NCBI GenBank assembly: GCA_964454025.1
Contig: CAYVRP010000008.1
Coordinates: 46,829 to 110,828, forward strand
Origin: JAFGBI01 sp964454025
GTDB taxonomy: Bacteria > Myxococcota_A > Polyangia > Polyangiales > Polyangiaceae
DNA: 64,000 nucleotides
Direction: 5' to 3'
The notes under the pieces: generated by a model
Database searches by the model: none
Seen by the model: only the letters and a program-made list of their open reading frames with translations
What the model was told of the DNA's origin: nothing
In this document: in pieces, positions 9,018 to 18,659 of the stretch
How positions within the stretch are numbered: position 1 is the stretch's first letter
Layout of the letters: the number at the start of each line of letters is the position of its first letter
Made by a program: the position numbers and the translations under genes

Positions 9018-10493
9018 TCAACGCGTGAGCGCGATCGTCGCCACCGAGCGGGGGGGCATGCGCAGCACCCCGTCGCGGCCCGCGGCGCCGAGGTCCCGCC
9101 AGCGCTCGGACTTGCCCGGGCGGAAGGTGGTGCGGTAGGTCTGGACGGAAGACGCGGTGAAGGCCCCCGGATCCAGGCTCACGTCGAGCATCGTGTCCGT
9201 GGTGTTCAGGAGCACCACCGTGAGCGCGGCGCCGTCCGGAGCGAGCCAGGCCGAGCTCCGGAGCCGGTCATCCGGTGTCCAGGCGCCCACGCGGATCCAC
9301 CCCGGATCGGTGTAGCGGGCGAAGTGGCGGACGGCGTAGTACTGGTCGCGCACGCGCGGGCGCCGCCCCATCATGCCGACCAGGCCGTTCGCCCCGTCCC
9401 AGGTCAGGTTCCAGTAGACGAAGGCCGAGCCGCCCTCCGCGACCAGGACGTGATCGATGAGCACGGCCGTCTCGAAGCCGCCCTCGACCCCCTTGTCTTC
9501 ATCGGTGGCGAACTCGGTTTGCCAGCGGGGCTTCTGGGTCGCGATGCCGACGGCGCGGAGTTCGTCCGCGTAGCTGTCCGGGCCCGGATCCCGCCAGTCC
9601 CAGACCCCGTCGCCGCCCTGCTCGTACAGGTGATGGGCGACGGCGTACAGGAGGCTCTGATCGAGCTGGGCGAGGTAGCTCTCGACCTTGTCGTAGTGCA
9701 CGCCGATGCACTCCGGACCGATCAGCGGGGGCGGGTCCGGCAGCGCCTGCAGCTTGCGGTGCACGGCCGCCAGTGCCCGATCGTAGCCGGGGTATTCGGC
9801 GGACTCCGCCGGGGTGAAGCGGCAACCCTCCCAGTCCGGCGGGGTGAAATCGGGCTCGTTCTGGATGCTGACGAAGTCGACCGGGATCCCGCGCTTCCGG
9901 TAGTCGCGCAGCGACTCCGCCCAGTAATCCGCGAATTCCTCGTAGACGAACGCGCCCTTCTTCTTGATCAGCGTGCAGTCGGGGTTGCTGCGGCAGCGCT
10001 CGGCGCCGTTCGCCTTCAGGGACGACGGCGGCGACCAGGAAGTGAGCAGCACCCTCGGCGGGTGACCGAGGGCCTTGGTCGCCCGCTCGATGATCTCGAC
10101 CTCGACCTCGAGGTTGTTGTCGTTCTGCTCGCTGCGGTGCCAGCGGTTCCGCAGGCGCAGGATGTCGAGCCCCAGCTCCGGGAAGAGCAGCTCGTAGAGG
10201 CCGTCGGGCGTCTTGCCGACGATCCGATCGTGGTACCAGGCCGTGGCCGCGCCGAACCCGTCCAGCACCTGGTAGCGCCGGTCGAGGTCGACCACCACCG
10301 AGGTGGCCTTCCCCCGCTCGCCGCTGTCGTAGTCGTACTTCGCCTCCTGGCGATCGAAATCCCCGGCCGCGCCCTTCTGCCCCCTCGCCTCCTGCGGCGT
10401 CCAGGGACGGCCGACGCAGGCGACGGCGATCACCGCGGCGCCGAGCGCGATCGTCGAGGCCGCGAGGCGGCGGTGACCCGGTCGGTGCGACAT
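9018..10493 (-). CDS. GH30 family glycoside hydrolase lipoprotein
   Basis: The 491-residue protein has a signal peptide with lipobox AVAC (Cys26). GH30 landmarks are DGFGAATAWY at 78-87, LRLRNRW near 112, LTSWSPPSSLK at 150-160, the acid/base Glu in QNEPDF (E213) and the nucleophile Glu in WQTEF (E327). A C-terminal beta-sandwich (about 380-491) carries VVLLNTTD. GH30 enzymes include glucuronoxylanases, beta-1,6-galactanases and glucosylceramidases; the sequence alone does not fix the substrate. ATG 10493 gives a normal signal peptide. It is divergent from a paralogous GH30 72 bp away. The Asn-Leu-Thr-Trp segment in FVYWNLTW is the usual strand 8 of the barrel. Confidence 0.85.
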   Translation of the reverse strand: MSHRPGHRRLAASTIALGAAVIAVACVGRPWTPQEARGQKGAAGDFDRQEAKYDYDSGERGKATSVVVDLDRRYQVLDGFGAATAWYHDRIVGKTPDGLYELLFPELGLDILRLRNRWHRSEQNDNNLEVEVEIIERATKALGHPPRVLLTSWSPPSSLKANGAERCRSNPDCTLIKKKGAFVYEEFADYWAESLRDYRKRGIPVDFVSIQNEPDFTPPDWEGCRFTPAESAEYPGYDRALAAVHRKLQALPDPPPLIGPECIGVHYDKVESYLAQLDQSLLYAVAHHLYEQGGDGVWDWRDPGPDSYADELRAVGIATQKPRWQTEFATDEDKGVEGGFETAVLIDHVLVAEGGSAFVYWNLTWDGANGLVGMMGRRPRVRDQYYAVRHFARYTDPGWIRVGAWTPDDRLRSSAWLAPDGAALTVVLLNTTDTMLDVSLDPGAFTASSVQTYRTTFRPGKSERWRDLGAAGRDGVLRMPPRSVATIALTR

Positions 10494-10565
10494 GGCGGGA
10501 GCCTATCCTGGACTCCGGACCGCCTTCAACGCATCTTTCGCCGCCCGAAACGGAGCTGCTCGCCC

Positions 10566-11963
10566 ATGCCCGTCCCCATCCATCGCCCTGCCCTGCGCCC
10601 TCACGCGGGCCGCACCCTGGCGGCGCTGCTCGGCCTCGCCGGCGCCGCCTGCTCGACCCCGCTCGCCGCTCCTGGTGGCGCCGCCCTCGCCGTCGACCTC
10701 GAGGACACCCATCAGACGGTGGAGGGCTTCGGCGCCTCGCTCGCCTGGTACCAGGGGGCGCTCCTCGCGCACCCGCTCGCGGACGAGCTCACCGAGCACG
10801 CCTTCGCGGGGCTCGGCCTCGACATCCTGCGCTTCCGCAACCGCTACGCCCGGAGCGAGGAGCCGGCGGACGTGGCCGAGGAGGCGGCGATCACCGAGCG
10901 CGCGACGGAGTCGCTGGGCCACCCGCCGCGCATCCTGCTCTCCTCCTGGTCGCCGCCGGCGGCCCTCAAGGCCGGGGGGCGCGAGGGCTGCAACGGCAAC
11001 GTCGCGGCCTGCACCCTCATCGACGACGGGGACGGCTTCGCGTACGGAAGGTTCGCGGCGTACTGGGTCGAGTCGCTGGCCTTCTACCGGGAGGCCGGGA
11101 TCGATCCGGAGTGGATCTCGATCCAGAACGAGCCCGACTTCACCCCCAACGGCTGGGAGGGCTGCCGCTTCGAGCCCGCCGAGACGGCGCAGCTGCCCGG
11201 CTACGCGGAGGCACTCGCCGCCGTTGCCGGCGCCCTCGCGGAGGCGGGCGACGCAGTGGGGCTGCTGGGTCCGGAGCCCCAGGGCGTGCACTACGACAAG
11301 ATCCCGAACTACCTGGCACCGCTCGACGCCGACCTGCTCGACGGGGTCGCCTACCACCTGTACGAGCAGGGCGGGGACGGGGTCTGGGACTGGCGCAGCC
11401 CGGGCCCCGACAGCTACGTCTCCGCGATGCGCGGCGCCGCTGCCGCGGCGCGCGGGCTGCCGATCTTCCAGACCGAATTCCAGACCGACGAGGACGAGTT
11501 CGTGGACGGGGGCTTCGAGACGGCCTGGTTGATCCAGAACGCGCTCGTCGACGGGGGCGTCTCGGCGTTCCTCTACTGGGACCTGGTCTGGCCCAACAGC
11601 GGGCTCATCGCGCTCGAGGGGGAGGGCGACTACGTCCTCAGGGACCAGTACTACGCGCTCCGCCATTTCGCCCTCCACACCGACCCCGGTGACGTCCGCG
11701 TCGGGACCCGGACCAGCGTCCCCGGGCTGCGCGCCTCGGCCTTCCTGGCGCCCGACGGCGAGCGACTCACCCTCGTCCTGCTCAACGTGGGCGACGAGGC
11801 GCTGTCGATCACGCTCGACCTCGGCGCGCTCACCGGGCGTGGCGGCGACGTCTTCCAGACCGAATTCGACCCCGGGCAGTCGCGGCTCTGGAGCGAGCTC
11901 GGCGAGCTCGGCGAGGCGCTCGACCTGCCGACGCGGTCGGTCACCACCGTCGTGGTCCGCTGA
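10566..11963 (+). CDS. GH30 family glycoside hydrolase lipoprotein (paralogue)
   Basis: The 465-residue protein is a close paralogue of the divergent gene at 9018. It has a signal peptide and a lipobox ending at Cys29 (GAAC). Catalytic sites are QNEPDF (acid/base E189) and FQTEF (nucleophile E304). The stretches VEGFGASLAWY, LLSSWSPPAALK, VHYDKIPNYL and AYHLYEQGGDGVWDW line up with its twin without gaps of note. A C-terminal beta-sandwich includes LVLLNVGD. ATG 10566 has GGAG 10 bp upstream; an open reading frame runs far upstream but crosses the other GH30 gene and is not coding. The two enzymes may act on related side-chain variants of one polysaccharide; this is inference. Confidence 0.85.
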   Translation: MPVPIHRPALRPHAGRTLAALLGLAGAACSTPLAAPGGAALAVDLEDTHQTVEGFGASLAWYQGALLAHPLADELTEHAFAGLGLDILRFRNRYARSEEPADVAEEAAITERATESLGHPPRILLSSWSPPAALKAGGREGCNGNVAACTLIDDGDGFAYGRFAAYWVESLAFYREAGIDPEWISIQNEPDFTPNGWEGCRFEPAETAQLPGYAEALAAVAGALAEAGDAVGLLGPEPQGVHYDKIPNYLAPLDADLLDGVAYHLYEQGGDGVWDWRSPGPDSYVSAMRGAAAAARGLPIFQTEFQTDEDEFVDGGFETAWLIQNALVDGGVSAFLYWDLVWPNSGLIALEGEGDYVLRDQYYALRHFALHTDPGDVRVGTRTSVPGLRASAFLAPDGERLTLVLLNVGDEALSITLDLGALTGRGGDVFQTEFDPGQSRLWSELGELGEALDLPTRSVTTVVVR

Positions 11964-12073
11964 ACCGATCGCGCTCCGCGGGGCGCCGCACCGTTGACAG
12001 CCAGTACACGATTAGTGGCTGCTGGTACGCTGGCTCGCTTGGCAATCGCCCCCACCCGATTCACGATGAGGGC

Positions 12074-12922
12074 GTGGGATCCCGCGCACGAGTAAACGTG
12101 TTCGCGTACCTCGACTACCGGGCGTACCTCCGCGACCACTACGCGGAGCGCAAGGCGCACGAGTACGGCTTCTCGCACCGCGCCTTCTCGCGGCGGGCCG
12201 GGCTGAGGTCCACCAACTACCTGAAGCTGGTGATGGACGGGGAGCGCAACCTCACCCCCGAGATGGCCCACCAGTTCGCGACCGGGTGCGGGCTCGAGGG
12301 GACCGCCGCGGACTACTTCTGCGAGCTCGTCGCTTTCAATCAGGCAGCGAGCGCGGTCGAACGCAACCGTTGCCAGGAGCGGCTCGGCCGCTTCCGGCAG
12401 TACCGGGCCATCCACCAGCTCGACGCGGCGCAGGCCGCCTACCACGCGACCTGGTACCTGCCGGCGATCCGCGAGCTCGCGGCCCGCGCGGACTTCTCCT
12501 CGGACCCACGGTGGATCGCGCGCACCCTGATCCCCCGCATCACCGCCGAGGAGGCCGAGAAGGCCCTACAGACGCTGCTGAAGCTGGCGCTCCTGGTCCG
12601 CGACGAGGCGGGCCGTGTCCGGCAGGCGGACGCGCTGGTGACGACCGGCCCTGGGCCCCTCGGACACCACGTCGTCAACTACCACCGCGCCATGCTGGAG
12701 CGCGCGACGGCCGCCATCGACGAGATCCCGCGGGAGGAGCGCGAGATCTCGAGCTTGACCCTCTGCGTCAGCCACGACGTGCTCCTCGATCTGAAGGAGC
12801 GCATCCGGGAGTTCCGCCGGGAGCTGCTCCACCTGGCGGAGCTCGGCGGCCCGCCGGAGCGCGTCGTGCAGCTCAATTCCCAGCTCTTCCCCCTGTCCGA
12901 GAGGAAGGAAACCGAACGATGA
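12074..12922 (+). CDS. TIGR02147 family putative regulator
   Basis: The 282-residue protein matches the TIGR02147/DUF4423 family, common in myxobacteria and Fibrobacter. It opens with VFAYLDYRAYLRDHYAERK. A helix-turn-helix-like segment follows (FSRRAGLRSTNYLKLVMDGE), and later come the family core (AYHATWYLPAIRELA) and the segment SLTLCVSHDVLLDLKERI. The start is a GTG at 12074; GTG 12098 is possible. The biochemical role of the family is not settled; DNA binding is inferred. The stop overlaps the start of a serpin lipoprotein gene (ATGA), so the two are co-translated. Such pairing with a secreted protein is typical of the family. Confidence 0.8.
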   Translation: MGSRARVNVFAYLDYRAYLRDHYAERKAHEYGFSHRAFSRRAGLRSTNYLKLVMDGERNLTPEMAHQFATGCGLEGTAADYFCELVAFNQAASAVERNRCQERLGRFRQYRAIHQLDAAQAAYHATWYLPAIRELAARADFSSDPRWIARTLIPRITAEEAEKALQTLLKLALLVRDEAGRVRQADALVTTGPGPLGHHVVNYHRAMLERATAAIDEIPREEREISSLTLCVSHDVLLDLKERIREFRRELLHLAELGGPPERVVQLNSQLFPLSERKETER

Positions 12923-14490
12923 GCCGCACCCTCGAGATCTGCTCCACGCTGGCGCTGGTGGCGGCGCTGGCCCCGGGCTGCCTGACCAGCGGCACCGAGA
13001 CGGACAACCCGGCTGGCCCCGACGGGATCGAGCTCCGGCGTTCGGCCCTGACCTACCAGGCCGAGGCGGAGGCGCCGGCGGCGGACCGGACCGCCCTGCG
13101 CGCGGGGCTGCGCCGCTTCTCGCTCGACCTCTACCGCGCCGTGGCGGCCGACACCGTGGCGGAGGAGAACCTCTTCCTCGGGCCCTACGGCGTCGCCACC
13201 GTGCTCGCCATGACCGCGGCCGGGGCGCGCGGAGCGACCGAGGCGGAGCTCGCCGCGGCCTTGGGGCACGGGCTGCCGCCGGACGCGCTGCCGGTCGCGA
13301 TGAACGAGCTTGCCCAGGATCTCCGCGCGGGGGTGGCGGGGACCGACGTCCGCTTCGACGCCTGGCAGTCCCTGTGGGTCGCCGCCGGTCGCCCGACGGG
13401 CGCCCCCTTCCTGGACGTGCTCTCGCAGCACTACGACACCGGGATCTACCTGGTCGACTTCGCGCACGACGCCGACCGTGCCCGGTCCCGCATCAACGAG
13501 TGGATCGACCAGCAGACAGCGGGCCTCATCCCGGAGCTCTTCGCCGCCGGCGATCTCGACCCCACGACCGCGCTCGTGCTCACCAGCGCCGCCTACCTCT
13601 CCGCGCCCTGGCAGGACCGGTTCGAGCCGGAGACGACCTTCACCGGCGAGTTCAGGCTGCCCGACGGGGACGTGGTCGAGGTCCCGTTCATGAGCCGGAC
13701 CTTCGACTACCCCCACGTGTTCGACGTCGACTGGCGGGCCCTCGAGCTGCCGTTCCGGGACGCCGAGATGGGCTTGGTCTTCGTGCTCCCGAACGAGGGT
13801 GAGCTCGAGGCGCTCGAGGCGGGGTTCGACGCCGCCCAGGTAGAGCGGATCGTGGCGGGGCTCGAGGCCGAGCGCGACGAGGCGTTCGTGCGCGCGGTGG
13901 TGCCGCGGTTCGAGTTCTCCTCGGCCCGGGCGCTGCGCCCAGCTCTCGAGTCACTGGGCGTGACGACCCTCTTCGACCCGCTCGCGGCCGATCTGACCGG
14001 CATCGATCCGGAGGGCGAAACCTACGTGGACGATCTCGTGCAGCGGTCCACGATCGGCGTGGACGAGTACGGCACCACGGCCGCGGCGGCGACGGGGGAG
14101 GTCATGGTCCCCAGCGCCATCACGCCCCAGCTCTGGTTCGACCGCCCGTTCCTCTTCTTCATCTACGACCATGGCACGGGGACGGTGCTGTTCGTCGGGC
14201 GGCTGCTGCGTCCGGACGGAGCGGCGCGCGCGCCTGCGGCGCCCCCGGTGGCGCGCACGGACGCGGAGATCATCTGCAGCGGCCTCGCCTACTGCGCCGA
14301 TCGCGCGATCACGGTGGACGGGTGTCTGAGCGCGCTCGCGGACGACGATCCCGCCGTGCTCGAGCAGTGCGCGGACTGCGTGAAGCTCGGCGTGGACCAG
14401 TGCGGCGGGATGAACACCTGCGAGAATTTCATCGGCGACGTCTGCGATCCCGCCGTCTGCGCGGAGTACTGTCCCGCGCACGCCTTCTGA
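12919..14490 (+). CDS. Secreted serpin lipoprotein with Cys-rich tail
   Basis: The 523-residue protein has a lipobox APGC after a 20-residue signal. Residues about 60-430 are a serpin: NLFLGPYGVATVLAMTAAGA (helix B region), INEWIDQQTAGLIPELF, TSAAYLSAPWQDRF and FDRPFLFFIYD. The reactive-centre hinge (381-391) reads VDEYGTTAAAA, with the small residues at P12-P9 needed for loop insertion, so it should be an inhibitory serpin. The scissile bond lies near MVPSA by counting from the hinge; its target protease is unknown. A tail of about 70 residues with some ten Cys follows the serpin fold, which is unusual. GAGGAAGG upstream is the ribosome binding site, inside the preceding gene. Confidence 0.88.
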   Translation: MSRTLEICSTLALVAALAPGCLTSGTETDNPAGPDGIELRRSALTYQAEAEAPAADRTALRAGLRRFSLDLYRAVAADTVAEENLFLGPYGVATVLAMTAAGARGATEAELAAALGHGLPPDALPVAMNELAQDLRAGVAGTDVRFDAWQSLWVAAGRPTGAPFLDVLSQHYDTGIYLVDFAHDADRARSRINEWIDQQTAGLIPELFAAGDLDPTTALVLTSAAYLSAPWQDRFEPETTFTGEFRLPDGDVVEVPFMSRTFDYPHVFDVDWRALELPFRDAEMGLVFVLPNEGELEALEAGFDAAQVERIVAGLEAERDEAFVRAVVPRFEFSSARALRPALESLGVTTLFDPLAADLTGIDPEGETYVDDLVQRSTIGVDEYGTTAAAATGEVMVPSAITPQLWFDRPFLFFIYDHGTGTVLFVGRLLRPDGAARAPAAPPVARTDAEIICSGLAYCADRAITVDGCLSALADDDPAVLEQCADCVKLGVDQCGGMNTCENFIGDVCDPAVCAEYCPAHAF

Positions 14491-14869
14491 CCGCCGGCGC
14501 CCGCCGCGCGAGCCCGCGCAACGGCCTCCGGCGGGAACGCGGCCCAGCCGTGGCGCCGGTCGCCCGGCGCGCCGTCTGGTCCTGGAGGCCCCGGGGCCTC
14601 TCGCTCGGACCGGACGCGGAGCAAGGACAGCGGGACCCGCGTGGCCCACGAGGCAGGCGCGCGGCCACATGACAACGGGCGTTCACGGCCGGAGGTTGAC
14701 TCCCGTGCACGCTCGGCGGCATCCGACGTCGAGCGTGCGGCTCCGTCGCCCGCGATCGGCGAGGGGGCCGGGCTGGCCCGAGGCTTGCTTGCAGGAATTG
14801 CGACTTCGGGGAGCACCCACGCCGCGACGGCGTGGCGCCCCATCCCCCCTGATCCGACGGAGGTTCCCC
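14491..14869. other. Intergenic stretch, nothing assigned
   Basis: Between the serpin and the next lipoprotein I find no conserved reading frame. A GGAGG site at its end serves ATG 14870. Confidence 0.5.
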
Positions 14870-16012
14870 ATGTATCGTCTCCTCGCTGTGCTCCTGCCCC
14901 TCTCGCTCGTCGCCTGCGCTGCCAGCGGGGAGGACGACGACAGCTTCGACGACGCGCTCGTCCAGGAGTACCGGACCGCGCTCCCGTCCGCGGAGCGCCT
15001 GAGGTCCGGCATCCCCACCCCCGAGAGCCGCGCCGGCGCGCTGGCGCTCGAGGCGGACTCGGACATCGCCCGGCTCGCCATCGAGGCCGCGGTCGCGGTC
15101 AACCTCCCGGCGGCGATGATCGTGACCACGCTCGAGGTCGTCACCGCCTTCCCGCCGACCACCTACGACGCCGAGCGGCGCGAGCTCGTGTGGGGACCCT
15201 GGGACAACGACGACGGCGTCGGCAAGGTGCTGGTCTACGTCGCCGAGAACGACGCGGACGCCGACTTCCGCTACTCGTACGCCTTCGCGCGGCTGGCGGG
15301 CGACGACCCGTCAGCCGCGGTGCCGGTGATCGCGGGCGGGGCCACCCCGGCCCCCGACGATCCGGACCGCGGCGTGGGGGTCACGCTCTGGGACATCGAC
15401 GCCAACAACGCTTTCGACCGCGAGCACGACCCGGATTTCGATCCCGAGGCGCGCCGGGCGCAGGGGCGGATCGCGATGCTGTACGGCGCCGGCGAGGACG
15501 ACGGCTCGCGGTTCGCCTTCAACGTGGCCGTGTTCAGGGATTTCGTCGACGATGACGCCGAGGCCGGAACCGGCCCGGCCGACTTGGATTTCCTCTACGG
15601 CTCCGCCGTCGATCCGGAGGGGGCGCGCTGGCACTTCATGGACTGGACGCTCACCGGCGACCTCTGCGACGCCGCCGCGGACAGCTGCTTCGAGGGCAAC
15701 GTGGTGGACGATCTGGCCGAGACGTTCGCGCTCCGCGCGGCCTTCCACGGGACCGCGGGGCGGGGCGAGGCGGCCGTCTCCGGCGGCGCCCTCGCGGCGG
15801 ACGTGAGCCTCGTCGACTGCTGGGACACCTTCATGACCACGGAGTACTACGCCGTGGAGGCGGGCGCCCTCTCCCTGGCCGAGGGGGCCTGCGCGGGGGG
15901 CGATGACGTCACCCTCGCGGAGCGGGGGGTGCCGACGCTCGACGACCTCGATCCGGAGCTGTTGGGCGCGCTCGACTGTGTGGCGACCGAGGGCATCGAC
16001 GCCTGCGACTGA
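14870..16012 (+). CDS. Lipoprotein of unknown function
   Basis: The 380-residue protein starts at ATG 14870 with GGAGG 6 bp upstream and has a lipobox VAC (LSLVACAASG). The mature part is acidic. Near residue 100 it has a strand-rich segment (ELVWGPWDNDD, VLVYVAEND, FRYSYAFARLAG). WDIDANNAFDREHDPDFDP is rich in Asp and could bind calcium. HFMDWTLTGDLCDAAADSC and a C-terminal segment with paired Cys follow. I do not recognise the family. It stands alone between the serpin operon and a convergent arylsulfotransferase-like gene. Confidence 0.7.
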   Translation: MYRLLAVLLPLSLVACAASGEDDDSFDDALVQEYRTALPSAERLRSGIPTPESRAGALALEADSDIARLAIEAAVAVNLPAAMIVTTLEVVTAFPPTTYDAERRELVWGPWDNDDGVGKVLVYVAENDADADFRYSYAFARLAGDDPSAAVPVIAGGATPAPDDPDRGVGVTLWDIDANNAFDREHDPDFDPEARRAQGRIAMLYGAGEDDGSRFAFNVAVFRDFVDDDAEAGTGPADLDFLYGSAVDPEGARWHFMDWTLTGDLCDAAADSCFEGNVVDDLAETFALRAAFHGTAGRGEAAVSGGALAADVSLVDCWDTFMTTEYYAVEAGALSLAEGACAGGDDVTLAERGVPTLDDLDPELLGALDCVATEGIDACD

Positions 16013-16039
16013 GGTTTCCCCCGGCGCCGCCCGCGCGGC

Positions 16040-17926
16040 TCAGAGCGCCTCGACCGGCGGCGTGACCCGCTCGGCCTGGTAGGTGCCGATGTTGGGCGGG
16101 AAGGTGAGCTCCCAGACGACCGCGCCGTCCGCGCGCCGCACCTCGAAGACGCGACTCGAGGCGCTCTCGCTGCGCACGCCGGCGGTGATCAAGACGTGGC
16201 CGTCGCCGAGGTCGTCCGCGTCGCCCCAGAACGGGGTGTACCAGTCGTCCCGGTACCAGGCGTCGACCGCGAAGTCCCCCGGGAAGGACCAGACCAGCGA
16301 GGCCGTGCGCGCCGACTCGTCGAGGGCGAGCTCGAGGACCCGGGATCGCTCGCTCCCGGTGGGGAAGGGCGTGTATCCCCCATTGTCATAGAGCAGCACG
16401 GTGCCGTCGTCGTGGATCTCCGGATCGTGCTCGTCGGCGAAGCCGGCCTCCGGCGGGATGAAGGTGAAGCTGCCCCCGTCGAGCCCTTCGCCGAGGGTCC
16501 AGAGGATGGCCTGGTCCCCTCCGATGCGGGCCTTGATGACGCCGAGCCAGCGGCAGCCGAGGTAGAGCACGTCGTTCGCCTCGTCGATGGTGATCGCGTT
16601 CGGGTGGCACCAGTCGACCGCGTCCCGCGCGGGGTCCGGCCGGAGGTGCTCGAAGAGGCTCCACGACCAGACGACCTCGTGATCGGGCGTGACCTCCTCG
16701 ACCCGCGCGCCGACGAAGCCGTTGGCGTCGACCTCGTTCCGGAGCAGGACGTAGTCGCCGCTCTCGAGCTTGCCGGCGTCGTGGGTCATGATGCCCGGGA
16801 CCCCTTCGCCCCCGCCGCCAGGCTGCTCCGGCCCCCGCCACCGGACGTTTCCGGCGAGATCGATCTCCTGCGGCGGGGTCAGTGTGGTCGGACCGAGCAG
16901 GACGTGGCCCTCTCGGGTGAGCCTCACGGAGGCGTCCCCGAGCTCGTCCGGCAGGTCGCCGTTGACGAAGTACCAGACGGGGAGCCCGGCTCGATCGTAC
17001 ATGACCGCGACGCCCGGGGGCCGCGTCGAGTAGGGCCCGCCAGCGCTCGCCGGCTGCACGCTCACCAGCGTCCAGGCCTGGCCGCCCCGGGTGTCGACGG
17101 TGACCGTGGGGAGCGGCACCGTGTCCGGCAGCGAGCCCGTCGTGAAGGTCCCCTCGGCGCTCGCGGAGCCCCCGGCCGTCGCCGAGACGGCGCGGAGCCG
17201 GTAGGTCGAATCGGCGTGCATCCCCAGCACGAGGATCCGGTGCGCGGTGACCGCGGTCGCGTCCCGGACGCGGAGCTCGTAGGTCGTGGTGCCGAACTCC
17301 ACCACGGAGTCCGCCGCGACGTCGGTGGTCCAGCTCACGTAGGCCGACAGCGTGTTGTTGGGGTTCGGCTCCACCGTCAGGCCCGTGAGCACTGGCGGCG
17401 CCACCTCCGCTCCGCCGCTGCCCGCCCGATCGCCGCCCGCCTGACCGCCGCCGCTCGTCGCCGCGCCGTTCCCCCCGTGAGTCGAGCCCGCCTGGCCCTC
17501 GCCGCCCGCCTGACCGCCGCCGCTCCCGGCGGCGCCGCCCGGCCCCCCGCCCCCGCCGCCGCTGCCGCCCGGGGACGCCCCCGTCGCTCCCTCGCCGCCG
17601 GTGCTCACGCCGCCGTCTCCTTCGACCCGCCCGCCCGCGCTGACGGTGCCGCTCGAGCCTGCGGCGCCGACCTCGTCACCGTCCGTCGTTCCCCCGCCGG
17701 TGCCAGCGCCTCCGGACTCCGCGCCGGCGCCACCTCCGCGCGCGGGCGCGCCTCCCGCCGCGGTCGCGCCGCCCGCGGGGGAGCCCAGGCCGTCGCCCCA
17801 GGGGTTGTCCCGATGACAACCGCCTAGCGCCGCCGCCAGCGTCGCGGCCATGAGTGCGGCCCGCGACCGACGCTCCCCCCCCCTCCCTCCGAGGGAGGGT
17901 GAGGGCGGCGCCAGCCGGTGACCCAC
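16040..17926 (-). CDS. Arylsulfotransferase-like lipoprotein with Gly-rich linker
   Basis: The protein has about 628 residues. A lipobox LGGC follows an Arg-containing n-region; the nearest ATG (17851) would leave only 11 residues before the Cys, so GTG 17926 is preferred though no strong ribosome binding site is seen. A Gly/Ala/Ser-rich linker spans about residues 40-190. A fibronectin-like N-domain follows (PNPNNTLSAYVSWTTD) as in arylsulfotransferases. The C-terminal beta-propeller has HDAGKLESGDYVLLRNEV, DWCHPNAITID, FADEHDPEIHDDG and the closing VVWELTFPP. Relatives transfer sulfate between phenolic compounds, but many myxobacterial members are uncharacterised and may only bind ligands. 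Confidence 0.75.
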   Translation of the reverse strand: MGHRLAPPSPSLGGRGGERRSRAALMAATLAAALGGCHRDNPWGDGLGSPAGGATAAGGAPARGGGAGAESGGAGTGGGTTDGDEVGAAGSSGTVSAGGRVEGDGGVSTGGEGATGASPGGSGGGGGGPGGAAGSGGGQAGGEGQAGSTHGGNGAATSGGGQAGGDRAGSGGAEVAPPVLTGLTVEPNPNNTLSAYVSWTTDVAADSVVEFGTTTYELRVRDATAVTAHRILVLGMHADSTYRLRAVSATAGGSASAEGTFTTGSLPDTVPLPTVTVDTRGGQAWTLVSVQPASAGGPYSTRPPGVAVMYDRAGLPVWYFVNGDLPDELGDASVRLTREGHVLLGPTTLTPPQEIDLAGNVRWRGPEQPGGGGEGVPGIMTHDAGKLESGDYVLLRNEVDANGFVGARVEEVTPDHEVVWSWSLFEHLRPDPARDAVDWCHPNAITIDEANDVLYLGCRWLGVIKARIGGDQAILWTLGEGLDGGSFTFIPPEAGFADEHDPEIHDDGTVLLYDNGGYTPFPTGSERSRVLELALDESARTASLVWSFPGDFAVDAWYRDDWYTPFWGDADDLGDGHVLITAGVRSESASSRVFEVRRADGAVVWELTFPPNIGTYQAERVTPPVEAL

Positions 17927-18659
17927 CCGGAGCTTGCGGCGGCAGCGGACCGTGATCACCAGGATAGCCGACGGAGTCGGGGAGCCGCAACCCGGACGGC
18001 CCGGCATCCCGCGATCTCACGGCGTGCGATCTTCCTCGCTCGCGAGGTCGCGGAGGCGGGCCGAGCGCCGCCGAGCGGTCCATCGCACCGCGCTCCGCGC
18101 GGCGGGGCGAGGCGTCCTCCGACCACCGCGCCCCAAGCCACGGACGGGCGGCGCCTCCAATCCGCGCCACGCTCCGCGTGTCGGGTCACCCACCGCCGCT
18201 GGCGGCGCCGAAGCCTCCGGGGCGCGAGCGCGCGGATCGCCGCCCCGGCGATCCGCGAACGAACCCTGGGCGTGAGCGCGATTCTGACCCGCCGGCGCTC
18301 ACCAGGCGTCAGGCGGACAAGGCCGGAGTCCCCGAGCTGGCGCGGGGGGACGCGGGTGGCGGTCTCGAGGTCGCGCAGGTGGCGCTGGTTCACCCCGACC
18401 GCAGCGCCGGCGCCCGCGCTCTCCACCGTGACGCCGACGCTCACCCCCGATCCCCCGCGCGCTGGGCGAAGGCGCGCCCGGGATCCAACGCGCGCGGGTC
18501 GCTTGCACTCGGCACCCGGGCCTTCCCGAAGACGGCCGGGAGCGCTGGCCTGCGGGTTTCGTCGACCGAGGGTCGAACCCCGGGTCAACGGGTAGACTCT
18601 GGGCGCGGGGCGCGGGCATACTCCGCCGGTCGCCGGAACCCGGGAGCCTGGACCGCACC
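17927..18659. other. Divergent intergenic region, nothing assigned
   Basis: The 733 bp between the divergent genes at 16040 and 18660 should contain promoters for both, but I find no pair of -35/-10 boxes near consensus. No LacI-type operator like those at 6811 and 8509 is visible. Confidence 0.5.

Noticed and set aside
8991..10565. Upstream extension of the second GH30 gene
   Set aside because: It runs antisense through the first GH30 gene; the signal peptide at ATG 10566 marks the start.
11994..12031. TTGACA upstream of the TIGR02147 gene as a promoter
   Set aside because: No -10 box at a suitable distance; TACGCT is 26 bp away.
18560..18610. tRNA-like T-loop (GGTCGAACCCC)
   Set aside because: No acceptor, D or anticodon arms can be folded around it.
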